This document shows positions 1 to 7,784 of a stretch of DNA of 48,359 nt, one piece after another. Source of the stretch: a virus; the IMG/VR virus record IMGVR_UViG_3300028025_007001, positions 1 through 48,359 of that record; one strand, written 5' to 3'. The notes beneath the pieces were generated by a model that saw only the letters and a list, made by a program, of their open reading frames with translations, was not told where the DNA came from and ran no database searches. Each line of letters begins with the position of its first letter. Within the stretch, counting starts at the first letter, position 1. The position numbers and the translations under genes are program-made.

Positions 1-57
1 GAATAAATTATTAATCTACTTGGTTTTTCTGTTGGTAATAAATGTATGTTTTTCATT

Positions 58-267
58 CTATTCTGATTTAAAGGTTATTTTACTAACTGATATACCAACT
101 CCCCATTTTAACCACGTCAAACATATCATTGTTGTTGTTACCCCGGTAGTCTCGTTTGACTTACTACCAGTTCTAAATTTTATTGATGGCGTAATATCTA
201 CATCATCGTTTACCCAATTTCCTACAATCTTGTGTAGTTTAAACTTAACATTCTTCATTCTATTCAC
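58..267 (-). CDS. Small hypothetical protein
   Basis: A 69-residue reading frame on the strand shared by its neighbours; Met4 is an equally good start. The C-terminal half is hydrophobic and Trp-rich (LTWLKWGVGISV) and may form one membrane or amphipathic segment. It is the last gene seen of the leftward operon that starts at the promoter near 2.54 kb. No family is recognised. The overlapping plus-strand frame is low complexity and was not chosen. Confidence 0.55.
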   Translation of the reverse strand: MNRMKNVKFKLHKIVGNWVNDDVDITPSIKFRTGSKSNETTGVTTTMICLTWLKWGVGISVSKITFKSE

Positions 268-297
268 ATTTAAAAGTTATTCATCTCTTTCCCCTAA

Positions 298-699
298 TTA
301 TTCCGTTTTATTTCGTTCTAAAATTTCAATAATAATTTCAATTGCTCGTGTTTGTGCTTCTTCGTATGTTTTAAAATCCTCATCATCTCTGTAATCAACA
401 TAATCCCATTTTCCTGATTTATGTAGATAATCGATCGATAGTCCAAAAGGTTTATTTTTACCTAAGCAATGGTATGAATCTATATTAACGTGAAAATTCT
501 TCTCTCTGAGCCACGAAAATACTTGCTGGTAAAGAGGTGCAGAACACCCGATTTCGGGCTGCGATCCGACATCCGAATAACAAAAAGCATATCCAGAAGA
601 GTATCCACTATCAACATCATAATAACCGAAACACTCTTCGTCAAACCCGAGCCTCTTTAGCCTCAAAGCCAACTCATAAGGTACAAATTCTTTCCCCAT
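298..699 (-). CDS. EFVPYELAL-family protein, copy 1
   Basis: A 133-residue protein of a family present four times in this operon (also at 1304, 1696 and 2111). The family pattern is an N-terminal M-x-KEFVPYELALRL block, then LGFDE-x-CF, a variable middle, a central QxFxWxREK motif and a C-terminal YKTYEEA segment followed by a helix ending in LIEIVE. Copy 1 is the most diverged: QQVFSWLREK replaces QAFRWFREK, and the tail helix reads IEIIIEILE. As far as I know the family is common and uncharacterised in Bacteroidota phages and prophages. Function unknown. Confidence 0.85.
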   Translation of the reverse strand: MGKEFVPYELALRLKRLGFDEECFGYYDVDSGYSSGYAFCYSDVGSQPEIGCSAPLYQQVFSWLREKNFHVNIDSYHCLGKNKPFGLSIDYLHKSGKWDYVDYRDDEDFKTYEEAQTRAIEIIIEILERNKTE

Positions 700-707
700 A
701 TTACTTA

Positions 708-881
708 TTATTTAAGCTTTTCTTTAATCTCACCCACATCAAACATGAGAGTCAACCCTCTAAATTTTGCTACTGTTGTTAACTCTGGGTCTTCAAATGC
801 AAACACTAGGCCTTTTTTACGGTTTAGCTCATTAGAATCTACATAATAGATTTTACCCATATATTCTACACCTATACTCAT
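708..881 (-). CDS. Small hypothetical protein
   Basis: A 57-residue protein starting MSIGVEYMGK. I chose this Met rather than the one 18 codons upstream because it lies 10 bases after the stop of the preceding gene, whereas the longer form would overlap that gene and begin with a low-complexity stretch. It contains alternating beta-like stretches (GKIYYVD, GLVFAFED) and ends in a short charged helix. No family recognised. Confidence 0.7.
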   Translation of the reverse strand: MSIGVEYMGKIYYVDSNELNRKKGLVFAFEDPELTTVAKFRGLTLMFDVGEIKEKLK

Positions 882-891
882 TTTTTGCCCT

Positions 892-1296
892 TTATCTTTT
901 CTCGAATTTGGCTTTAAGCTCTTCGTATTTTTCACGCTCTTTACGAGCCTCTTCCTCTAATTCCTCTTTTATTTTCTTATAATATTCTTCTTTAGCAATT
1001 CTTTCTTTTTCAAGTCGGCTGTCGCGTTCTTCAATAGCCGCTTTTTCTAAGTCTGCATCTAAAAGAGTTAGCCATTCAATCGGAAAACTAAACCAATAAT
1101 CGCGAGGATAGTCTCCATAGCTATCATCACATCTTACATCAACTTCTCCTTCATCGAAACTAATCATTTCAATACCTCTTCGTGTGCCGTATTCTTGACG
1201 GTCTACTTCCTCTAAGATTGGAATTTTTCGTTCTACTAAGCTGATCAAATCTTTGTACACTGAGATGATTTGATTTATTTCTTCTATAGTTTTCAT
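892..1296 (-). CDS. Coiled-coil-tailed hypothetical protein
   Basis: A 134-residue acidic protein. Residues 1-35 form a likely helix, residues 40-75 a short beta-rich globular part with DYPRDYWFSFP, and residues 80-134 a long charged E/K/R heptad-like helix that should form a coiled coil. It sits in the operon between copies of the EFVPYELAL family. The globular part resembles small unannotated phage proteins with similar Tyr/Trp-rich segments, but I cannot assign a role. Confidence 0.75.
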   Translation of the reverse strand: MKTIEEINQIISVYKDLISLVERKIPILEEVDRQEYGTRRGIEMISFDEGEVDVRCDDSYGDYPRDYWFSFPIEWLTLLDADLEKAAIEERDSRLEKERIAKEEYYKKIKEELEEEARKEREKYEELKAKFEKR

Positions 1297-1303
1297 TTAT
1301 CTT

Positions 1304-1696
1304 TTATTTAACCTTTTCGACTTCTTTCCCCTCTATGATCTCTATCAGCTTTTCAAGACAAGAAATTTCCGCTTCTTCATAGGTTTTATAATCCACATCC
1401 GAATCATATCTTCTGTCCACATGTATAATACTATTATCAGGTGTGTTATCTAAGTGTATTTGATATCCAAATGCGTAAGATGTAATTCTGTGCATGATCC
1501 CATACTTCTCTCTAAACCATCTAAATGCTTGTGAGAACGCCGGTGCATCAACAGTAAATGAATCTTTTGTAACAAGAGGTCTTGAATAATATTCTAACTT
1601 TCCACTTGAGCTATTATATCCTGCTAAACAAGGCTCATTAAATCCATATATTTTCATTAATAAAGCCAACTCATACGGTACAAATTCTTTTTCCAT
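1304..1696 (-). CDS. EFVPYELAL-family protein, copy 2
   Basis: A 130-residue paralogue. The N-terminus MEKEFVPYELALLM, the YGFNEPCL block, SQAFRWFREKYG near residue 68 and the tail YKTYEEAEISCLEKLIEIIE all match the family. The middle (residues 25-60 and 80-105) is unlike the other copies, so diversity is concentrated between conserved blocks. Its start overlaps the stop of copy 3 by one base, consistent with translational coupling. Confidence 0.85.
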   Translation of the reverse strand: MEKEFVPYELALLMKIYGFNEPCLAGYNSSSGKLEYYSRPLVTKDSFTVDAPAFSQAFRWFREKYGIMHRITSYAFGYQIHLDNTPDNSIIHVDRRYDSDVDYKTYEEAEISCLEKLIEIIEGKEVEKVK

Positions 1697-2109
1697 TACT
1701 TATTATTTTCAACGATTTCAATTAGCTTTCCAAGACAAGCGAGTTCTGCCTCTGCATAGGTGGTAAATTGGATTTCACTACTTATCATAACCTTACAATC
1801 TTCGTGCAATTCATATACCCAAAACTTATACCATTCCCTCTCTTCTGCTCTCTGTGGAATACCCTCTAAATCATACTTCTCCCTAAACCATCTAAATGCT
1901 TGTTGCCATGTAGGAATCGGTAACGACTCAACGCTGCTATCAATAGTACACTTAGGATACGCACAATGTACGTTAGGTAATTGACATCCTCCGGGTTGTG
2001 CCTGATTTTCACAAATCTTTTTAACCGACTCATACCTAAAGCACCTTTCATCAAATCCAAGGGATCCTAGTCTTAAAGCCAATCCATACGGTACAAATTC
2101 TTTTTCCAT
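1696..2109 (-). CDS. EFVPYELAL-family protein, copy 3
   Basis: A 137-residue paralogue with MEKEFVPYGLALRLGSLGFDERCF, QQAFRWFREKYD and a LACLGKLIEIVE tail. The variable middle holds four cysteines within about 20 residues (CENQ...CQLP...CAYPKC), which could bind metal or form a separate small loop; the other copies lack them. The start follows copy 4 by one base. Confidence 0.85.
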   Translation of the reverse strand: MEKEFVPYGLALRLGSLGFDERCFRYESVKKICENQAQPGGCQLPNVHCAYPKCTIDSSVESLPIPTWQQAFRWFREKYDLEGIPQRAEEREWYKFWVYELHEDCKVMISSEIQFTTYAEAELACLGKLIEIVENNK

Positions 2110-2110
2110 T

Positions 2111-2506
2111 CTATTTTAATTTACTTTGTTCTACAATTTCAATTAGTTTCTCAAGACAAGCAAGTTCTCCTTCTTCATAGGTAAGATAAAATAGATTATT
2201 ATTTGCTCTTACAAATTCACGGCTTGTCATTTTTTCATCCCATTTAAAAATAGTAAACCAATATGCTCTCTTAGTCCTTAGGTCATCCCGATAAAATACT
2301 ATTTCATTTAATAAATTATACTTCTCTCTAAACCATCTAAATGCTTGTGAGAATGTTGGTATTTTAATTTCACAATCTAAAAAATTTGTCTTTGTCTCAT
2401 TGAAAATGAAATTCCTATCACAATCCAAATAAGCAAAACAAGGTTCATCAAATCCAAGGGATCCTAGTCTTAAAGCCAATTCATACGGTACAAATTCTTT
2501 ATTCAT
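2111..2506 (-). CDS. EFVPYELAL-family protein, copy 4
   Basis: A 131-residue paralogue and the first gene of the operon. I start it at MNKEFVPYEL, which aligns with the three other copies; a longer frame upstream would run into the promoter. Family blocks: LGSLGFDEPCFAY, SQAFRWFREKYNL and the tail ELACLEKLIEIVE. The DNA encoding LGSLGFDE is almost identical to that of copy 3, pointing to a recent duplication. The promoter at about 2523-2556 drives it. Confidence 0.88.
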   Translation of the reverse strand: MNKEFVPYELALRLGSLGFDEPCFAYLDCDRNFIFNETKTNFLDCEIKIPTFSQAFRWFREKYNLLNEIVFYRDDLRTKRAYWFTIFKWDEKMTSREFVRANNNLFYLTYEEGELACLEKLIEIVEQSKLK

Positions 2507-2522
2507 CTTTGATTTTATAGGA

Positions 2523-2556
2523 ACAAATATAAGGTCACATCTTGTAGAAAAAAAAT
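2523..2556 (-). promoter_or_regulatory. Early-type promoter of the EFVPYELAL operon
   Basis: Leftmost copy of the repeated promoter. On the minus strand a T8 tract and CTAC box are followed, after the usual spacer, by TATATTTG at 2523-2530, an exact TAnnTTTG match. The start codon of the first paralogue follows about 17 bases later. Confidence 0.7.
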
Positions 2557-2568
2557 TACTCATATTGT

Positions 2569-2598
2569 CTTAGAAGTGCTTAGAAGTACTTAGAAGTA
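2569..2598. repeat. Three 10-bp tandem repeats
   Basis: CTTAGAAGTG, CTTAGAAGTA and CTTAGAAGTA lie head to tail just upstream of the leftmost promoter. They could be operator-like sites or simple slippage products. Confidence 0.85.
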
Positions 2599-2674
2599 AT
2601 TCCTTTAATCCTTATTTGATGTCTTTTGCTATCTTTGATATGATTAAGTAATCTATTTGGTGAAAAGTCCTTTT

Positions 2675-2706
2675 GTCTAATTGTCTAATTGTCTAATTGT
2701 CTAATT
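2675..2706. repeat. Four 8-bp tandem repeats
   Basis: Four perfect GTCTAATT units. They are followed at once by alternating GTCCC and AAAAAGTCCC words, a second looser repeat extending to about 2750. They sit inside the gene-free GC-rich gap. Confidence 0.9.
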
Positions 2707-3081
2707 GTCCCTAAAAAGTCCCAGTCCCTTTTGTCCCTTAAAAAGTCCCTATTATTTGCTGGGCTTTTTCTTCGCAGATATTTCACACATATGCGAGGCC
2801 CCTCCAAAAGACCCCCTATATGGGACCCTCCTGAGCATCCCTTTCTCCCTCCTGCCAATATGGGTCCCCTCCCCTGGGCTATTCCACCCTAGATATTCCC
2901 TGTATACGCGAGGGCCCTTAGCCTCCCCCAGGGAGGACATTATTTTAGGGGCCCTCCAAAATACATAAGGGCCCTTTTTTCTAGGGGATTCGTTTATATG
3001 ATTTCAAAAGGAATGTGCCTCTTTTGGTACATTATAAAAGTACTTATTCTTCTCGTAGGAAAAAACCCTAGGAGAGACTTT

Positions 3082-3306
3082 TTATGATATTAGTATTTCT
3101 TCTTGAGAAATGGTTACATGGAAGAACTCTTCGTTTAATCTTGAAATGGTTTCTAAATCAATTTCAACTTCTATGCTATTCCAATAATACTCGTCGAATG
3201 ATTTTCTTTGGGTGAACATGGATTCTGATTGAGGAATAATTTTTATTATATCTCTTACGAAAAATCCAGGCTTAATTCCTTCATAGAATGCTAACTTTCT
3301 TTTCAT
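3082..3306 (-). CDS. Small hypothetical protein
   Basis: A 74-residue protein with its own upstream promoter (core near 3349). It reads as beta strands followed by a mixed end: KLAFYEGIKPGFFVRDIIKI, then VEIDLETISRLNEEFFHVTIS. No known motif. The next promoter downstream points into the gene-free gap. Confidence 0.75.
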   Translation of the reverse strand: MKRKLAFYEGIKPGFFVRDIIKIIPQSESMFTQRKSFDEYYWNSIEVEIDLETISRLNEEFFHVTISQEEILIS

Positions 3307-3368
3307 GTGTTATCCTTTTTGTTATAATGCTAAAGTACTTATTCCTCTCGTAGGAAAAAACCCTAGAT

Positions 3369-3536
3369 TTACTTTTTATTTTTTCTAGCCTCTTCTCTCC
3401 TTTTGGCGCGATTCGATTTAATCGGAGGAGCTGATTTGTTTATTCCCGTCATTTTAAACTCTTTAAACTCGAATTCCTCATGATTGGGATTTGCAAAAAA
3501 CTCGTACGTTTCTATTGGGTTTTTGGTATTTTCCAT
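3369..3536 (-). CDS. Small basic-tailed protein
   Basis: A 55-residue frame starting MENTKNPIETYEFF. The N-terminal half is acidic and aromatic; the C-terminus is a basic tail (NRAKRREEARKNKK), suggesting nucleic acid or ribosome contact. It starts two bases after the stop of the upstream membrane protein, so the two share the promoter near 3782. No family recognised. Confidence 0.65.
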   Translation of the reverse strand: MENTKNPIETYEFFANPNHEEFEFKEFKMTGINKSAPPIKSNRAKRREEARKNKK

Positions 3537-3537
3537 T

Positions 3538-3738
3538 CTATTTGTCTTTGGTTGCGTATGCTAGTCCTATTAGAACTAATATAATTAAAGAGAAAACGAA
3601 AACTATGAAGTTGAGGGTGTACAAAGCTACAAGGAGAGAGATCGCCATAAGCACATTATAGTTTCCTTCTTTTTCGATGATATTAAGAACCATTGCGATC
3701 CCTAATATGCAGGCTATTACTAGCATTGGTGTTTCCAT
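3538..3738 (-). CDS. Small two- or three-helix membrane protein
   Basis: A 66-residue hydrophobic protein: METPMLVIACILGIAMVL (helix 1), then a short charged loop (EKEGNY), then two closely spaced hydrophobic segments ending LIGLAYATKDK. Probably an inner-membrane peptide. It is the first gene after the promoter near 3782 and is coupled to the basic-tailed gene downstream. Confidence 0.75.
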   Translation of the reverse strand: METPMLVIACILGIAMVLNIIEKEGNYNVLMAISLLVALYTLNFIVFVFSLIILVLIGLAYATKDK

Positions 3739-3908
3739 ATTATTTGGCTTTTGATTATGAAGTAAATATAAGAATTTCTCTCGTAGGAAAAAAACCTGGA
3801 GAAGTCTTCAGGAGCTTCACCTGCCTTCTAATTATACTTGTACTTCTCAGTTAAGAGTCGGTACGAGCTTTCTTACTTTGACCCCTTTTGGTTTATCCCT
3901 TTATTTCT

Positions 3909-4127
3909 CTAACACGCTGAATCGAGGTTTTGCCATATCTCCATATGTCCATCGGCATCCTCTTTGTCCACGAAAAATCCAACTCTACTATATCCAGGTA
4001 TACCGAAGAGAATGTATCCCTGACAAACAGTATACCCTGTATATGTTTTCCCTTCCCAATCATATGGGACTGGATTGATGAAGTAACCTGTGTTTAAATT
4101 AAATATTTTTTTAAAGATCTTTTTCAT
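3909..4127 (-). CDS. Small hypothetical protein
   Basis: A 72-residue protein with a basic start (MKKIFKKIFN) and a beta-rich Tyr/Gly body (YTGYTVCQGYILFGIPGYSRVGFFVDKED). Its own promoter lies near 4169. About 115 bases between its stop and the next promoter hold no gene. Confidence 0.75.
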   Translation of the reverse strand: MKKIFKKIFNLNTGYFINPVPYDWEGKTYTGYTVCQGYILFGIPGYSRVGFFVDKEDADGHMEIWQNLDSAC

Positions 4128-4187
4128 GTCGTGTGTTTTAAGTTATAGGTAAATATACTAATTCCTTTCGTAGGAAAAACCCCTTGG

Positions 4188-4505
4188 TTATTCTCCTAGG
4201 TGTGGTTCCTCAAAGAACACTATCCTAGCTCCTCCCTCTCTGAACTCGTCTAGAGGCAATAGGAGTCCGTGTAGGGAACTTTTGTCCTCTTGGCTTAGGT
4301 TATACCACTTGGCCACATAATCGTATTCGTACATGAACCCTATTGGCTCGTTTCTGCACATGCTTCCTGTTCTGTACCCCAATTCCCTTAGGGTTTTCTC
4401 TGCCTCGTAGAAGGCTTTGAATGTTCCACCTTCTGGTATTTCGATAACGCGAGAGGCCTTTCTCCCTTGAAATTCCTTTCCGATTAAATCCTTTCTTTCT
4501 ATCAT
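4188..4505 (-). CDS. Hypothetical protein
   Basis: A 105-residue protein, monocistronic with a promoter near 4589 and a leader expanded to several TTTATGTAATTGG-like units. Features are a G-x-TFKAFYEAEKTLRELGYRTGSMCR block and repeated short hydrophobic segments. It may be a small alpha/beta fold; function unknown. Confidence 0.75.
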   Translation of the reverse strand: MIERKDLIGKEFQGRKASRVIEIPEGGTFKAFYEAEKTLRELGYRTGSMCRNEPIGFMYEYDYVAKWYNLSQEDKSSLHGLLLPLDEFREGGARIVFFEEPHLGE

Positions 4506-4612
4506 GGTCTTGTGTTAATTGGTTTATGTAATTGGTTTATGTAATTAGTTTATGTAATTAATTATGAGACAAATATACTAATCCCCCTCGTAGGAAAAAA
4601 ACCTAGAGACGA

Positions 4613-4843
4613 TTAAAAATCATCGTCCCAATCATCCTCATCGTCCTCAGGAAATCCACTTAGGGAGACATCCCAATCCCCATCTTCATCTCTAAATGCA
4701 ATCCACCCATGAATCTTAGGTCCAACTTCTCCAATCCAATCCTGGATCCCCATTCGATCCTCAGGGTGATTTTCGGAATTCCATTTAGCAAGATCCTGCC
4801 TTACCAGGCTCCACCATTCCTCTTTGTTTTTTGCGATTGACAT
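4613..4843 (-). CDS. Small acidic protein
   Basis: A 76-residue acidic protein ending in a very acidic tail (DDEDDWDDDF), with six tryptophans overall. Such size and charge are common in phage inhibitors that mimic nucleic acid, but that is only a possibility. Own promoter near 4889. Confidence 0.75.
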   Translation of the reverse strand: MSIAKNKEEWWSLVRQDLAKWNSENHPEDRMGIQDWIGEVGPKIHGWIAFRDEDGDWDVSLSGFPEDDEDDWDDDF

Positions 4844-4902
4844 ACTCTTTTTGTTAATTGGTTATGAAGTAAATATACTAATCTTCTACGTAGGAAAAAA
4901 CC

Positions 4903-5112
4903 CTAGGGGATAATTTTTTTCATAATCTCCTGAGGGGTTTCTTTAACCTCAAATCCCCCATTGTTATGGGTAACTACTCCAAGTCTTGTGTGTTTAGGCT
5001 TTGATACCTTTCCGTATTCTATTTTTTCTCCGGCCTCATACATGTGTCCTATGTGTTGAGGGTTAACGAAGATTGGATCTCCGTTTAAATTTGTTACCTG
5101 GATAAATTTCAT
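4903..5112 (-). CDS. Flagellar-FlbD-like small protein
   Basis: A 69-residue protein: MKFIQVTNLNGDPIFVNPQHIGHMYE, then a beta hairpin and EVKETPQEIMKKI. This arrangement (I-x-V-T-x-x-x-G-x-x-x-x-V-N-x-x-x-I, later a V-x-E-TxxEI helix) resembles small proteins found in bacteria and phages with an FlbD-like fold. Role in the phage unknown. Own promoter near 5158. Confidence 0.75.
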   Translation of the reverse strand: MKFIQVTNLNGDPIFVNPQHIGHMYEAGEKIEYGKVSKPKHTRLGVVTHNNGGFEVKETPQEIMKKIIP

Positions 5113-5171
5113 AGTCTTTTTGTTAATTGGTTATGAAGCTAAAGTACTAATCTTTCTCGTAGGAAAAAAAC

Positions 5172-5858
5172 CTATAGTGATTTTTTATTTTGGCTGAACC
5201 ATTCTTTTGTGGACTCAATAGGTTCACCTAAATCATAACTCAATTTAAGTATTATACTCAAGACTTCTTCCTCACTATACATTCTTTCTTGCTTTTTAAG
5301 AAGTAATGCTAAAGCTTTCTCTAATGTTTGAATTGCATCATCTTTAAATAATTGTTCAGCTTGCCATTTAGCACCTTCGATAAAATCTACTGATTCAGTT
5401 CCATCTGATTCGTTAAAACTATTTTCGTATCTATAAGCAGCTTCTTCAAGTGTTTCTTGTTTTGGTTCTTCTTGGGGAAGAACGATTTTATAATTTTCAT
5501 AAACCCCTTCAACTACGCTTCCGTCTGGAAAATAGTCAACATATTGACCATCCTCTGCTCTTTCGAGCTCAACCAATTCACAAGTAGGATTCTTAGCAAA
5601 CCATTCTAGGAACTCGGAATCAATAGCCCGAACATCTCCTTGAATTAAAGAAGGATCGTTTGTTAGCACCACTTTTTGGATTATCTTACCTGGGAATCCC
5701 TCAGCTTGGGCTTTACTCCATTGAAATAGATTTGGACCAGCAAATCCTTCGCCTATGTAATGGTCTCCAACCTTAGATTCTACCGAACGTGTTATGTAGA
5801 TATGTTGAGGACTTAGAATTCCGTTTCCGTGTGCTGGTAATAAAAATAGATTTTTCAT
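5172..5858 (-). CDS. Conserved phage protein of Bacteroidota
   Basis: A 228-residue protein of a mosaic type I recognise from Flavobacteria phages and prophages. An N-terminal segment ends KIIQKVVLTNDPSLI; the block AIDSEFLEWFAKNPTCELVE lies near residues 80-99; a linker with EEAAYRYENSF follows; then a DFIEGAKWQAEQ motif and a helical tail with MYSEEEVLSIILKL. The tail modules occur as interchangeable endings on otherwise unrelated phage proteins. No biochemical role is known to me. Own promoter near 5903. Confidence 0.85.
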   Translation of the reverse strand: MKNLFLLPAHGNGILSPQHIYITRSVESKVGDHYIGEGFAGPNLFQWSKAQAEGFPGKIIQKVVLTNDPSLIQGDVRAIDSEFLEWFAKNPTCELVELERAEDGQYVDYFPDGSVVEGVYENYKIVLPQEEPKQETLEEAAYRYENSFNESDGTESVDFIEGAKWQAEQLFKDDAIQTLEKALALLLKKQERMYSEEEVLSIILKLSYDLGEPIESTKEWFSQNKKSL

Positions 5859-5916
5859 TGGTTTATGTTAATTGGTTATGAGACAAATATACTAAATCCC
5901 CTCGTAGGAAAAAAAC

Positions 5917-6306
5917 CTATAGCGAATCTTCCCACTTCCTTCGGGCTGATGCAAGAACCGAGTAGGCCGTAGATTCACCTATAATTTTACCGTTGTGCTC
6001 CCTAATAGGAACTGATTTTACAAGAATGTCTCCTTTAATCACCTCGTCCTTTTCTAGAAACTCGATAAACTCCCCTATTGCCTCTACCTTTGCCCTCTTC
6101 GTTAATTCGGCGTTGTGCTTAGAGATTATCTTTTCAATCCACGAGAACGCAACCAGGGGAAACATGAGAAAGGAAAGAAGGAAAAGAATCAATATCCCTA
6201 TTGAGATTTGCCCTTTACCCGGGGTCATTGATTCAGCCACGGTAAAGAAGATAAAAATCGATACGATCATCACAAGGACCGTAAGTAAAAAGTTAATGAT
6301 TTTCAT
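5917..6306 (-). CDS. Two-helix membrane protein
   Basis: A 129-residue protein with two clear transmembrane segments (residues about 5-25 and 36-58) joined by a short loop (SMTPGKGQ), then a soluble C-terminal part with a helix (LTKRAKVEAIGEFIEFLEKDEV) and a basic end. It could act in superinfection exclusion or lysis timing, but nothing specific supports either. Own promoter near 6346. Confidence 0.8.
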   Translation of the reverse strand: MKIINFLLTVLVMIVSIFIFFTVAESMTPGKGQISIGILILFLLSFLMFPLVAFSWIEKIISKHNAELTKRAKVEAIGEFIEFLEKDEVIKGDILVKSVPIREHNGKIIGESTAYSVLASARRKWEDSL

Positions 6307-6365
6307 GTGTGTCTTTTTTAATTAAGTAAATATACTAATCTTCTACGTAGGAAAAAACCTCAGGA

Positions 6366-6758
6366 CTAATTTAATAGTCCTGAGAAAGTATCTGCAACCT
6401 TTAGTGGTCCTTTGAAATTATTTTCTCTTCCCCAGATCTCTGCTTTTCCGGAATGACCACATTTAGGGGTTACCGTGTAAATAACTCCATCTGGACTACA
6501 AATTCTGAAATCGTCATAGAGAGGACCCACCATCGGACAGTTGTTCTTAAAGAACACATACACCTCTGTTGTGTCAATCTGTGGATTTGCTTTTAGGAAC
6601 TTCTTCACCTTGGCGAATAGTGACCTTGCTTTTCTTTCTAGGGAGGTGTCCTTGCAGAACCAGTCATAGAAGTTAAAGCACCAGCTTTCATTTCCGTCCG
6701 AGTCTAGGAAGATCCCTTTGTCGAATGCTTCTAATTGTTTTTTAAGGTTTGTTTCCAT
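6366..6758 (-). CDS. Hypothetical protein
   Basis: A 130-residue protein with own promoter near 6805. It has an N-terminal helix, a Trp/Phe-rich WCFNFYDWFCK segment, and then alternating strands (TEVYVFFKNNCPMVGP, DFRICSPDGVIYTV). Phage proteins with this strand pattern exist, but I cannot name the family. Confidence 0.78.
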   Translation of the reverse strand: METNLKKQLEAFDKGIFLDSDGNESWCFNFYDWFCKDTSLERKARSLFAKVKKFLKANPQIDTTEVYVFFKNNCPMVGPLYDDFRICSPDGVIYTVTPKCGHSGKAEIWGRENNFKGPLKVADTFSGLLN

Positions 6759-6834
6759 TGGTCTTTTTGTTAATTGGTTATGAAGCTAAAGTACTAATCC
6801 TTCTCGTAGGAAAAAAACCTAGGAGGGGATTTTT

Positions 6835-6999
6835 TTAATTTAAATTGAGGGTGAAGTTCATTCCAAGTGCTCTGGTGTTCTCCATTGTGGATATCTCCTT
6901 CTTGGCTTCTCTGTCCTTCTTCTTCATGAACTCAAGGTACTCGTTTATGATGCGGTCTTGCTCGGCTCTTCTTCTTTCGTAATATCCTTCTGGTGGCAT
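6835..6999 (-). CDS. Small charged helical protein
   Basis: A 54-residue protein starting MPPEGYYERRRAEQ. I start it here rather than 26 codons upstream, because the upstream part overlaps a better frame (7004-7162) and this Met follows that gene's stop by four bases. Mostly one charged helix (RIINEYLEFMKKKDREAKKEI). Confidence 0.6.
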   Translation of the reverse strand: MPPEGYYERRRAEQDRIINEYLEFMKKKDREAKKEISTMENTRALGMNFTLNLN

Positions 7000-7003
7000 G
7001 GTC

Positions 7004-7162
7004 CTATTTATTAGTTGTACGTGTAACGAATGGACGCTTTGTCGCATTCTGAGTTTTTGTGTTTCCGCTAAAACCATATGTGGCTTTAGGCGATTTTGGG
7101 ATTAGACGAACTGCTGCTTCTGCTAATTCCATGGTTGCGATTCGAGTGATTGAGAAAATCAT
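7004..7162 (-). CDS. Small hypothetical protein
   Basis: A 52-residue frame, MIFSITRIATMELAEAAVRL and onward, ending in a basic tail RPFVTRTTNK. It lies directly after the promoter near 7219 with the standard leader, which supports it over the competing frame that starts inside it. Two cistrons share this promoter. Confidence 0.6.
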   Translation of the reverse strand: MIFSITRIATMELAEAAVRLIPKSPKATYGFSGNTKTQNATKRPFVTRTTNK

Positions 7163-7232
7163 TGGCGTTGTTTTAATTGGTTTATGTAATTGGTTAGAAC
7201 AAATATACTAATCTTATGCGTAGGAAAAAAAC

Positions 7233-7499
7233 CTATACGGTTCTTATTTTTCCACATTTGGTGCACTTAATCTCTTTGCCTCCTTCGAAGACAACCCTGC
7301 TGTCCCCGTCTCTGAAGTAACTTTGGGAAATGGTTTTCTCATGGTCTGAACAATCATGTTCTGCTGTGTCCATTAGCCAAAGGCCTATGATACAAGAGAT
7401 AACTGTGATGTAGTCTCCTAAAGGGTTTCCGAAAGCCATCATCATTCCCCCTAATACGATTCCCGCTAAAGCGATAAGGTTAAAAGCTGTTCTTTTCAT
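7233..7499 (-). CDS. Membrane protein with zinc-ribbon knuckle
   Basis: An 88-residue protein. Residues 6-45 form two hydrophobic helices (LIALAGIVLGGMMMAFG and YITVISCIIGLWLMD). The soluble tail contains HDCSDH and a CTKCGKIR knuckle near the C-terminus that could bind zinc together with the upstream Cys/His. Own promoter near 7546. Confidence 0.75.
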   Translation of the reverse strand: MKRTAFNLIALAGIVLGGMMMAFGNPLGDYITVISCIIGLWLMDTAEHDCSDHEKTISQSYFRDGDSRVVFEGGKEIKCTKCGKIRTV

Positions 7500-7559
7500 T
7501 TTTGTTATTGTTAATTGGTTATGAAGCTAAAGTACAGAATCTTCTCGTAGGAAAAAAAC

Positions 7560-7784
7560 CTATAACCCCTCCGTAGAAAATATTTCTTCGACAAATTCTG
7601 AATCTGAAGTTACCCCAGATAACTCCGAGGATCGGTCTACCGAAACCTCGTCTCCTTCGCAGTAGTCCTCGACTAGATTATACTCTTCTGCGATGAGTTC
7701 GATTGCACGCTTTTTCGAGGAAGCTCCGACTACCAAAGCAATGGTCTTTTCCTCCCCCGATAATAAAAATTGAAATACTTTCAT
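7560..7784 (-). CDS. Small acidic protein
   Basis: A 74-residue acidic alpha/beta protein: strand MKVFQFLLSGEEK, strand IALVVGASS, helix KKRAIELIAEEYN, then an acidic Ser-rich tail. Proteins of this design occur as small phage modulators; no assignment. Own promoter near 7831. Confidence 0.72.
   Translation of the reverse strand: MKVFQFLLSGEEKTIALVVGASSKKRAIELIAEEYNLVEDYCEGDEVSVDRSSELSGVTSDSEFVEEIFSTEGL

Larger units (their letters stand above)
2557..3029 (-). ncRNA. Possible long noncoding RNA in a GC-rich gap
   Basis: This gap of nearly 500 bases has no convincing gene. The repeated promoter at about 3030-3065 points leftward into it, and no coding frame with the usual leader follows. The minus strand is G-rich, with many GGG/GGGG runs and several short hairpins, including GGGCCCT/AGGGCCC around 2945-2976. 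It also holds three CTTAGAAGTR units at 2569-2598 and four GTCTAATT units at 2675-2706. A 62-codon minus frame at 2752-2940 exists but lacks a normal leader and has unlike codon use. A structured transcript is an inference; the region could also be a replication or packaging site. Confidence 0.3.

Noticed and set aside
20-394. Plus-strand frame of 124 codons at the left end
   Set aside because: It overlaps two minus-strand frames, is Ser/Phe/Leu-rich like an antisense shadow and ends inside the first EFVPYELAL gene.
2689-2968. Plus-strand frames of 67 and 87 codons in the GC-rich gap
   Set aside because: Pro-rich shadows of a G-rich minus strand with no promoter or leader and no likeness to other genes here.
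6835-7077. Single 80-codon gene at 6835-7077
   Set aside because: A better first cistron (7004-7162) fills the promoter-proximal part in another frame; the 54-codon form after it fits the spacing.
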